NCBI GenBank assembly: GCA_028753945.1
Contig: JAPNXP010000002.1
Span: 14,701,624-14,765,623 of the forward strand
DNA from: Hexactinellida sp. DTS-2022
Lineage: Eukaryota; Porifera; Hexactinellida
Direction of reading: 5' to 3'
DNA length: 64,000 bases
A program made the position numbers and the translations under genes. Positions 55,567-64,000 of the stretch are shown in pieces. Position 1 is the first letter of the stretch; the number at the start of each line of letters is the position of its first letter. The notes beneath the pieces were generated by a model. The model was not told where the DNA came from and did no database searches. It saw nothing but the letters and a program-made list of their open reading frames with translations.

Positions 55567-58500
55567 ATGGCAGAGAACTTGTGTTATCAAGAATCAACTG
55601 ATGACGAAATTGAGAGATCGAAATTAACAACTGTTGACAATAAACACAGCTATGAAGAGTACTGGCAGTTACCAGATAGCGTGTTAAAAGTAAGCATGTT
55701 CTCAAAAAACGGTATCTTAAATAAAGGAATGGAAATGGTAGGAAAAAGTCTGAAAGCGCATAGATCTTGTAATGAGGCTATAATATTTGTGTACGGATTA
55801 ACGGGAGCTGGAAAAACATCATCTTTAAATCACCTATTCGGGTTTGATGTTATCAGTATATCAGATGAAAAGGCATCTGACACTAAACTTGTCACAGAGT
55901 ATGTAGCGACAATGGAGAGTGACGATTGGGGAGTTTCTAATCTACAAATTGGGTTCATAGATATGCCAGGTTGGAATGACGCAAGAGGAGAGGAGCAAGA
56001 CATTCTGAATATGGCCACGATCGATCAATTTATCTCAAATCACCCATACTTAGGCTCAATCGCATACAAACGTTACCCCAGTATTGTAATGGTTGCTATT
56101 AATGCTTTTGATAGGAGAATAAAAGGAGAAAACTCACATGTCGTACAAATGTTCCGAGCTCTGAATAAATTGAAAATTATAGATAAAGAAAGGCCCAATC
56201 TCCTAATCGTACTAACACATATAATGAACATTCGAAAGAAAAATTACAAGGAAAACGTGAACAATATAATCGCTTTAGTGAAAGAACAAGCTTTTAGATA
56301 TCTTAACATTGACCCTGCGATTGTGTACATGGATAACGATATTGAAGATCATGAACTAGAAGTAAAGGGAGATTGGACAATTCTCAGAGACGGAACCCTA
56401 CAACCAAAGAATGTGTTCGAGGCAATGATGCAACTGACAGATAAGCACAAAGATGAAGTGGGACACGAGGCCATCAGACTCTACTTTGCATCCAGAGGTG
56501 CCAACAAGCCAGTCAACAAAAGACAGTCATTACCAGATACACTTATGAAATATCAAATTAAGAAATGGAGATCTATTATAGCTCAAGAATTTGCTAACGC
56601 TCCCAGGAATGAAGTCACTGAAGCACTACAGACCTATGCACACAGTCACCCTGACATATGTACTGAGAGAAGTCTGGTTACTCTTATGATTGAGTTAAAT
56701 GCTCGGTTACTCACTCAGTTAGACTCTCTCCAGTCCATGACATTGAACCAGGTGCAAGAGAGACTAGCTCCGTACCAACTCTCACTGATCGAGAATCAGT
56801 CGTTAGTAGAAGGCTGTGGAGTGAAGCCCTACGAGTTCCCAAACATTCTCCACAACATTGGCTATGGCCTGAATGCAGAGACAGGCGAACTGACTCGCAC
56901 TCCTACACTGGAGCTGTCCAGTGAGTGGTATGTTCAGAGAGGAGTGAAGTTACCAAAGTCCATGCATGTAGTTAAGCCCATGGAAAAACGACGAGTGCAA
57001 TGGAAGCGATTGAGTGAATCTGATTTTGCTTACGATAAGCTGACAGGCCAAATGCTAACATCACCATCAACAGAAACACCCGTTAAGTACCAATTCCAGA
57101 TAATCTATAGTCTCTACACAGTCAAGTTGATTCTATCTGACCATCAGCTGTTAGCGTCTCAACTCAGTCCTGGCTTCAAGGAAGCAGTGACAGCTCTTCC
57201 CGAGAGTGGCATTGCAGAGGGGAATCTAGCGAGGAGAGAGTATGTTGACTTCCTCAACACGTATGGACACTGGGTGGTTGTTGGTTGTGAGTGTGGAGGG
57301 TGTGTAGAGGGAGAGTTGGAGATGGAAGAGAGGGAGGCCATGTATGTGCAGGAACACATCTCCTTGTACATCAACAGCTTGCTTGACAGGTTAGAGTCTG
57401 GAGATGATCCAGCATCTTATCTTTAGCCAGTGAGGACATTCATGAGGCAGAACAGATGTTTGAATCAATCGGGAGACAGGTCCTGAACTGGAGGGGCGGT
57501 GACTATCCTGGTCAATTTTCTCTAGCCACAATCACTCCACAGATATGGCAACAATGGACTATCTCTCTCTTTGAGAAACCTATAACTCTGGATGTTGTTG
57601 GCCCAAGCAATTCCAAGCAATTACAGATCTATCAGCTTGTATCAATCTTGGATAAATTTAAATGTTATGAACTACAAAAAGTTATTAATAAACTTAATGT
57701 AGAGTTCGATACAGAAGCTTTGAATATGAAGAGTGTTGAATCTTCATCTTCTGGATCTAAAGAATACGCTATAAATCAGACTGTAGATAACACCAGAGAG
57801 GGAACAAGCAAGCAACACGCGTCAAATACACTTAAACAAGTTTCAGGAGGTTTTCCTGGTGACTCGATTTGTATCCGTGGGAATTTCGAAGATTTTTCCA
57901 AAGTTGAAATTAAAGATATTGTAGAAAATGATGAAATATTAGTTTGCAAAGATCTATGGTGGATACATTTCGAAAATCGGACAGCAATTAAATTGGAAGG
58001 TAAAAAATTTGAATACATCAATATTACGCATGAACTTGGGGAAATTAAAATAGGCAAACGTGCAACTCTCTTAGTGAAGGTACAAAATGGATATCCCAAA
58101 CTAGTTCCTGCAGAAAATGTACGTTTGGGGGATATCATACATTACGTCGATATTGGTAATAGAAATACCCGAAGATCAAAAGTTAATGGAATCAAGACTC
58201 TTGAAGGAAAAGGAAATTACTCCTTTCAAAGAGGCAAGTTCAGTATGATAACAGTGAACCAAGTTGTAACTGGAGACGAAGAACCTGCTTGTTTCCCAGG
58301 GAATGCAAGAGTGGAGTTGAGAGGAGGAGAGAGAGTTAGGATGGATGAATTGAAGATAGGAGACCACGTGTTATCCATCCATCCAACTACAGGCAAACCT
58401 GTCTACTCCAGAGTGTACCTCTGGGCACACCGAGACACACACATCACAGCCACATTCCTCCACATCACACATCCTCACGGACACCTGCACATCTCTGCTA

Positions 58501-59024
58501 GCCATCTGATCCTGAGTGGAGACCAGAGGAGACCAGTGCCAGCTGATCAGTTGCGAGTGGGAGACAGTATCCACTTTCTCTCTCCCTGTCTGTCCCAGCA
58601 GCAGCAGCAGCAGCAGCAGCAGCTGGATGGGAAGGAGGAGGGGGAGAGAGGAGACTCCCACACACTCATCTCAGTGCCCGTGCTACGCATACACACGTGT
58701 ACACAGGTGGGGTACTACGCTCCCTTCACCAACAACGGATTCATTGTGGTGGATGGCATAGCAGCCAGTGTGTACAGTCATCTCTCTACTCACTCTCAAT
58801 CAGACAGCAGCAGCAGCAGCAGGCTGTGGAGTGGCGTGTGTCGCAGTGTGACTAGTGGACTGGTGCACCAGTTTGGTATGCATAGAGTGGGTCAGTGTGT
58901 GCTGACACCAGTACGAGTGGCATGTAAGTTGGGTGCGGGGAGTGTGCTGAGTCGCCAGATGGACACAAACACACACATACACAAGTACTGTCTGTGGTTG
59001 CTCAACGTATACAGGAATATATGA
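55567..59024 (+). pseudogene. GTPase-MACPF-pseudoHint-Hog, array member 6, one frameshift
   Basis: A first frame of 619 codons (55567-57426) encodes an intact GTPase (G1 GLTGAGKT at 77-84, G3 FIDMPGWNDARG), linker and most of the MACPF-like domain with its signature at 559. Compared with member 7, one base is missing at about 57411-57417, producing a TAG at 57424-57426. The following frame is then open without a break to 59024. It carries the rest of the MACPF, the degenerate Hint (GGFPGDSICIRG), the canonical Hint with its Cys codon at 58290-58292, nine Gln and the tail LNVYRNI. As it stands the gene would give a truncated GTPase-MACPF protein lacking any Hint. With only one lesion it is a very young pseudogene, a segregating allele or an assembly error. 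It is the closest relative of member 7 over its whole length. Confidence 0.8.
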
Positions 59025-59608
59025 AACTTGTTGAGAGAAATTTATATATAATTTTACTAGGTAGTATATAATATTGTTGTTTGTTGTAAATAACTTATTA
59101 TTTATAACCATCAGTTGTATTCCTGGAGCTTCTGGGGCATAGGAAGCAGGTTTGTGGTTATGGGGCCTTGACCCCCTATGTCAGAAGCTGGGGGATCTGA
59201 TAGAGGATGGGAATCACGTTTGTTTACTCTATTTTCCAGATTTTTTTTCTGAAGAAACAAATCGGGAAATATATATAGTGAGCCCCCAGGTACCCCCCTC
59301 CCTCCCCAATCTTTGATTATATTTTCCCAAACTTGACGCCTAGTATCTGGAGGAAATATATTTCGCAAATATCCAGCGTTAAAATAGGTCTTTCAATGCC
59401 GTCATAACTGGGCATGCAAATGTAGTCAATGGATTGATAAACCATCAAACATTTAAAGCATTTATTCTAATCAAGACTTGAATGTTTATACCACATGTAT
59501 TAAACTTCTACAAACTTTTATAAAACTAATAACAATATTACTACATATACAAATATAGAAAGGCGTTAAAGTTTCTATACAAATTGTATCAAATGTAAAC
59601 AATTAACA
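59025..59608. other. Tail-to-tail spacer between members 6 and 7
   Basis: Here the array changes direction: member 6 ends at 59024 and member 7 ends at 59609 on the other strand. The spacer is mixed in composition, with a GGGGGATCTGATAGAGGATGGG stretch and C-runs at about 59285-59310. The 85-residue minus frame here looks random. No gene is supported. Confidence 0.45.
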
Positions 59609-62600
59609 TTAATAAAATAATTTGAGTAACCACTGACAGTACTTGTGTATGTGTGTGTTTGTGTCCATCTGGCGACTCAGCACACTCCCCGCACCCAACT
59701 TACATGCCACTCGTACTGGTGTCAGCACACACTGACCCACTCTATGCATACCAAACTGGTGCACCAGTCCACTAGTCACACTGCGACACACGCCACTCCA
59801 CAGCCAGCTGCTGCTGCTGCTGTCTGATTGAGAGTGAGTAGAGAGATGACTGTACACACTGGCTGCTATGCCATCCACCACAATGAATCCGTTGTTGGTG
59901 AAGGGAGCGTAGTACCCCACCTGTGTACATGTGTGTATGTGTAGCACGGGCACTGAGATGAGTGTGTGGGAGTCTCCTCTCTCCCCCTCCTCCTTCCCAT
60001 CCAGCTGCTGCTGCTGCTGCTGCTGGGACAGACAGGGAGAGAGAAAGTGGATACTGTCTCCCACTCGCAACTGATCAGCTGGCACTGGTCTCCTCTGGTC
60101 TCCACTCAGGATCAGATGGCTAGCAGAGATGTGCAGGTGTCCGTGAGGATGTGTGATGTGGAGGAATGTGGCTGTGATGTGTGTGTCTCGGTGTGCCCAG
60201 AGGTACACTCTGGAGTAGACAGGTTTGCCTGTAGTTGGATGGATGGATAACACGTGGTCTCCTATCTTCAATTCATCCATCCTAACTCTCTCTCCTCCTC
60301 TCAACACCACTCTTGCATTCCCTGGGAAACAAGAAGGTTCTCCGCCTCCAGTTATAACTTGATTCACAGCTACCATGGTCATCCTTCCCGTTTGGAACGA
60401 GTAATTTCCCTTTCGTTCAACAAGGCTGATTTCATTAATCAATGATTTAATAGTACTTCTCTTATCGACATCAATATAATAGATCACATCACCTGGTCTG
60501 ATATTCTTAACGAGTTTTAGTTCGGGTGGCTTAAATGGATACTTAACCAAAACTGTATGTAGGTGTCCTAATGCAATATCCCCATACTCATGTGTAATCT
60601 TGATAAACTCATACATGCTACAATTTTCTCCCACATTTCGAAATCCAAATTTCTTCGCTTTCTCAAATTTTATCCAATATGGGTCTCTGCATAATATGTT
60701 ATCATTTTCCGAAATATCGCTTATTTGAACTTTGGAATAATCTTCAAAATTCCCACAGATACAAATCGAGTCACCAGGAAAACCTCCTGAACCTTGTTTA
60801 AGTGTATTTGACGCGTGTTGCTTACTTGTTCCCTCTCTGGTGTAATCTACAGTCTGATTTATAGCGTATTCTTTAGATCCAGAAGATAAAGATTCAACAC
60901 TCTTCATATTCAAAGGTTCTGTATCGAACTCTCCATTAAGTGTATTAAGAACTTTTTGTAGCTCATTAGATTTGAAATTATCCATAATTGATACAAGCTG
61001 ATAGATCTGTAATTGCTTGGAATTGCTTGGGCCAAAATCATCCAGAGTTATAGGTTTCTCATAGAGAGAGGTAGTCCATTGTTGCCATATCTGTGGAGTG
61101 ATTGTGGTTAGAGTAAATTGACCAGGATAGTCACCACCCCTCCAATTCAGGACCTGTCTCCCGATTGATTCAAACATCTGTTCTGCCTCATGAATGTCCT
61201 CACTGGCTAAAGATAAGGAAGCTGGATCATCTCCAGACTCTAACCTGTCAAGCAAGCTGTTGATGTACAAGGAGATGTGTTCCTGCACATACATGGCCTC
61301 CCTCTCTTCCATCTCCAACTCTCCCTCTACACACCCTCCACACTCACAACCAACAACCACCCAGTGTCCATACGTGTTGAGGAAGTCAACATACTCTCTC
61401 CTCACTAGATTCCCCTCTGCAATGCCACTCTCGGGAAGAGCTGCCACTGCCTCCTTGAAGCCAGGACTGAGTTGAGACGCTAACAGCTGATGGTCAGATA
61501 GAATCAACTTGACTGTGTAGAGACTATAGATTATCTGGAATTGGTACTTAACGGGTGTTTCTGTTGATGGTGATGTTAGCATTTGGCCTGTCAGCTTATC
61601 GTAAGCAAAATCAGATTCACTCAATCGCTTCCATTGCACTCGTCGTTTTTCCATGGGCTTAACTACATGCATGGACTTTGGTAACTTCACTCCTCTCTGA
61701 ACATACCACTCACTGGACAGCTCCAGTGTAGGAGTGCGAGTCAGTTCGCCTGTCTCTGCATTCAGGCCATAGCCAATGTTGTGGAGAATGTTTGGGAACT
61801 CGTAGGGCTTCACTCCACAGCCTTCTACTAACGACTGATTCTCGATCAGTGAGAGTTGGTACGGAGCTAGTCTCTCTTGCACCTGGTTCAATGTCATGGA
61901 CTGGAGAGAGGCTAACTGAGTGAGTAACCGAGCATTTAACTCAATCATAAGAGTAACCAGACTTCTCTCAGTAGATATGTCAGGGTGACTGTGTGCATAG
62001 GTCTGTAGTGCTTCAGTGACTTCATTCCTGGGAGCGTTAGCAAATTCTTGAGCTATAATAGATCTCCATTTCTTAATTTGATATTTCATAAGTGTATCTG
62101 GTATTGACTGTCTTTTGATGACTGGCTTGTTGGCACCTCTGGATGCAAAGTAGAGTCTGATGGCCTCGTGTCCCACTTCATCTTTGTGTTTATCTGTCAG
62201 TTGCATCATTGCCTCGAACACATTCTTTGGTTGTAGGGTTCCGTCTCTGAGCATTGTCCAATCTCCTTTTACTTCTAGTTCGTTGTCTTCATATTTGTTC
62301 TCTACATAAGTTATGACAGGCTCAATGTCAAGATAACATTTTGCTAACTCTTTTACAATAATTATCAGGCTATTTAATTTATCTTTGAAACTCCTTTTTC
62401 CAACATCCACAACATGTGTCAGTATAATGAGGAGATTGGGTCTGACTTTGTCTATAATTTTCAGCTTGCTAAGAGCACGGAACATACGTACAACTTGTGA
62501 GTTGTCCCCTACTATCCTGTTATCACTCGCCTTGATAGCAACCATTACAATACTGGGGTAACATTTGTATGCGATTGAGCCTAAGTATGGGTGATTTGAG

Positions 62601-63055
62601 ATAAATTGATCGATCGTGGCCATATTCAGAATGTCTTGCTCCTCTCCTCTTGCGTCATTCCAACCTGGCATATCTATGAACCCAATTTGTAGATTAGAAA
62701 CTCCCCAATCGTCACTCTCCATTGTCGCTACATACTCTGTGACAAGTTTTGTGTCAGATGCCTTTTCATCTGATATACTGATAACATCAAACCCGAACAT
62801 ATGATTCAAAGATTGCGATTTCCCAGCACCAGTCACCCCGTACACAAATATAATAGCCTCATTACAAGATCTATGTGCTTTCAGACTGTTTCCTACCATT
62901 TCCATTCCTCGATTTAATATCCCTTTTTTTGATAGCAAATATGCCTTAAATATGTTGTCTGGTAGCTCAAAATATTTTTCAATACTTTCACTGGTTATTA
63001 TAGAAGTCTCAACTTCCTCATCTGTTATTTCTAGAAAACCCAACTTTTCTGCCAT
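59609..63055 (-). CDS. GTPase-MACPF-pseudoHint-Hog protein, array member 7
   Basis: One exon on the minus strand, 1148 residues, uninterrupted. Start MAEKLGFLEITDEE. G1 is GVTGAGKS at 73-80, G3 is FIDMPGWNDARG, and LTHVVDVG stands at the G4 position, here with an Asp. The linker and MACPF-like domain have IGYGLNAETGE at the start, signature YVDFLNTYGHW at 555, then WRGGDYPG and WTTSLYEKP. The degenerate Hint starts at about 757 (GGFPGDSICICGN). The canonical Hint has Cys909 and seven Gln. The Hog tail ends HKYCQWLLKLFY. It is very similar to member 6 in the first 720 residues, so an inverted duplication is recent. It is the best intact reference for the family's architecture. Confidence 0.83.
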   Translation of the reverse strand: MAEKLGFLEITDEEVETSIITSESIEKYFELPDNIFKAYLLSKKGILNRGMEMVGNSLKAHRSCNEAIIFVYGVTGAGKSQSLNHMFGFDVISISDEKASDTKLVTEYVATMESDDWGVSNLQIGFIDMPGWNDARGEEQDILNMATIDQFISNHPYLGSIAYKCYPSIVMVAIKASDNRIVGDNSQVVRMFRALSKLKIIDKVRPNLLIILTHVVDVGKRSFKDKLNSLIIIVKELAKCYLDIEPVITYVENKYEDNELEVKGDWTMLRDGTLQPKNVFEAMMQLTDKHKDEVGHEAIRLYFASRGANKPVIKRQSIPDTLMKYQIKKWRSIIAQEFANAPRNEVTEALQTYAHSHPDISTERSLVTLMIELNARLLTQLASLQSMTLNQVQERLAPYQLSLIENQSLVEGCGVKPYEFPNILHNIGYGLNAETGELTRTPTLELSSEWYVQRGVKLPKSMHVVKPMEKRRVQWKRLSESDFAYDKLTGQMLTSPSTETPVKYQFQIIYSLYTVKLILSDHQLLASQLSPGFKEAVAALPESGIAEGNLVRREYVDFLNTYGHWVVVGCECGGCVEGELEMEEREAMYVQEHISLYINSLLDRLESGDDPASLSLASEDIHEAEQMFESIGRQVLNWRGGDYPGQFTLTTITPQIWQQWTTSLYEKPITLDDFGPSNSKQLQIYQLVSIMDNFKSNELQKVLNTLNGEFDTEPLNMKSVESLSSGSKEYAINQTVDYTREGTSKQHASNTLKQGSGGFPGDSICICGNFEDYSKVQISDISENDNILCRDPYWIKFEKAKKFGFRNVGENCSMYEFIKITHEYGDIALGHLHTVLVKYPFKPPELKLVKNIRPGDVIYYIDVDKRSTIKSLINEISLVERKGNYSFQTGRMTMVAVNQVITGGGEPSCFPGNARVVLRGGERVRMDELKIGDHVLSIHPTTGKPVYSRVYLWAHRDTHITATFLHITHPHGHLHISASHLILSGDQRRPVPADQLRVGDSIHFLSPCLSQQQQQQQLDGKEEGERGDSHTLISVPVLHIHTCTQVGYYAPFTNNGFIVVDGIAASVYSHLSTHSQSDSSSSSWLWSGVCRSVTSGLVHQFGMHRVGQCVLTPVRVACKLGAGSVLSRQMDTNTHIHKYCQWLLKLFY

Positions 63056-63370
63056 GTTTGTTTGTTATTTTACTAGGAATAGCTTTTGTTGTATTTATTG
63101 GCAAATTGCCTCCTATAAATACATTATATGCAACATTTGATATGCTTTCAAGCAAAGGCCTACTCAATTACAATCTTCCTACATTGCTTAATTAATGTTT
63201 ACCAATGGTAACATTGAGTTCCTTGTGAAAGTACTCAACTTCCAAATCCATTTAAATATATGCTTAGAGACATTATTTAATCAGGACTCTGCTTAGTTCC
63301 TTAATTAATTACAAACACTCATTCAAAAAATATAGCACAAAAAACTATTGTCGTTATAAAGTTATTCCAA
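63056..63370. other. Spacer between members 7 and 8
   Basis: 315 bp AT-rich spacer holding the promoter of member 7 and the 3' end of member 8. No feature beyond that is seen. Confidence 0.4.
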
Positions 63371-64000
63371 TTATACAGAATTGAGCAACCACAGACAGCA
63401 CTTGTGTATGTGTGTGTTTGTGTCCATCTGGCGACTCAGCACACTCCCCGCACCCAACTTACATGCCACACGTACTGGTGTCAGCACACAGTGACCCACT
63501 CTATGCATACCAAACTGGTGCACCAGTCCACTAGTCACACTGCGACACACGCCACTCCACAGCCAGCTGCTGCTGCTGCTGTCTGATTGAGAGTGAGTAG
63601 AGAGATGACTGTACACACTGGCTGCTATGCCATCCACCACAATGAATCCGTTGTTGGTGAAGGGAGCGTAGTACCCCACCTGTGTACATGTGTGTATGTG
63701 TAGCACGGGCACTGAGATGAGTGTGTGGGAGTCTCCTCTCTCCCCCTCCTCCTTCCCATCCAGCTGCTGCTGCTGCTGCTGCTGCTGGGACAGACAGGGA
63801 GAGAGAAAGTGGATACTGTGTCCCACTCGCAACTGATCAGCTGGCACTGGTCTCCTCTGGTCTCCACTCAGGATCAGATGGCTAGCAGAGATGTGCAGGT
63901 GTCCGTGAGGATGTGTGATGTGGATGAATGTGGCTGTGATGTGTGTGTCTCGGTGTGCCCAGAGGTACACTCTGGAGTAGACAGGTTTGCCTGTAGTTGG
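63371..64000 (-). CDS. Hog-domain C-terminus of array member 8 (cut by window edge)
   Basis: 210 codons open from the window edge to a stop at 63371. The visible part begins inside the canonical Hint (PTTGKPVYSRVYLWAHRDTH) and includes SASHLILS, eight Gln, YYAPFTNNGFIVVDG and the tail ending HIHKCCLWLLNSV. It is nearly identical in DNA to the other members, with a few differences (FIHI for FLHI, VGHSIHF, HKCC for HKYC). The GTPase and MACPF parts, if present, lie beyond 64000. It has the same orientation as member 7, so the array continues outside the window. Confidence 0.85.
   Translation of the reverse strand, partial: PTTGKPVYSRVYLWAHRDTHITATFIHITHPHGHLHISASHLILSGDQRRPVPADQLRVGHSIHFLSPCLSQQQQQQQQLDGKEEGERGDSHTLISVPVLHIHTCTQVGYYAPFTNNGFIVVDGIAASVYSHLSTHSQSDSSSSSWLWSGVCRSVTSGLVHQFGMHRVGHCVLTPVRVACKLGAGSVLSRQMDTNTHIHKCCLWLLNSV

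Noticed and set aside
36618..59024. Reading the Hint modules as mobile inteins
   Set aside because: They sit at the C-terminus with no extein after them, lack homing-endonuclease motifs and carry a Hedgehog-like tail, so they are Hog domains.
59111..59368. 85-codon minus-strand frame between members 6 and 7
   Set aside because: No similarity to the array proteins, no motif and no conserved copy beside other members.

Overview
The window is nuclear DNA of an animal. It holds spliced GT-AG genes for animal-type proteins (glypicans, a CIB calcium sensor, a receptor tyrosine phosphatase with Ig domains, TRAF-like proteins, an Ig/mucin receptor stalk, Hedgehog-type Hint domains) together with a UGA-containing selenoprotein. 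Introns are short (about 50-1400 bp), genes are tightly packed and partly nested, and DNA between genes is AT-rich and full of short non-autonomous DNA transposons. Hint/Hog domains fused to non-Hedgehog N-termini point to a non-bilaterian animal such as a sponge. That is an inference; the sequence alone does not fix the species.

Layout. 1-3330: a tandem duplication of an EamA-type membrane transporter. The outer copy is open to the window edge; the inner copy is a pseudogene split by a 400-bp hAT-type MITE. 3331-4287: a CaaX-ended P-loop GTPase. 4497-8181+: a CIB-type EF-hand gene on the minus strand whose introns contain two complete opposite-strand genes, the exosome subunit RRP41/EXOSC4 and eIF3j. 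8305-9330: a 142-bp minisatellite. 10101-14223: a receptor tyrosine phosphatase. 15012-20825: AP-3 delta. 21316-22173: a PI-transfer protein with an FFAT-like tail. 23143-25126: L-threonine dehydrogenase. 26112-30454: two different TRAF/MATH proteins. 30827-34403: two tandem glypicans. 35338-35574: selenoprotein K with an in-frame UGA and a recognisable SECIS element.

36618-64000 (over 40% of the window) is an array of eight related genes, six on the plus strand and two on the minus strand (the last cut by the window edge). Each complete member is one uninterrupted exon of about 1000-1200 codons: an N-terminal P-loop GTPase, a helical linker, a MACPF/perforin-like domain, usually a degenerate Hint domain that has lost its catalytic Cys, and a canonical Hedgehog-type Hint plus sterol-recognition-like tail (Hog). 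The GTPase and MACPF parts are diverged between most members. The last 0.7 kb is nearly identical in DNA across all copies, starts at the catalytic Cys codon, and carries a CAG tract giving 7 to 11 Gln. I know of no described protein family with the order GTPase-MACPF-pseudoHint-Hog. It is the most novel content of the window and suggests a self-processing, possibly lipid-modified, pore-forming or immune-type effector family kept alike by gene conversion. One member has a pseudo-GTPase, one carries a frameshift, and the first is a mosaic in which the homogenised tract stops part-way.
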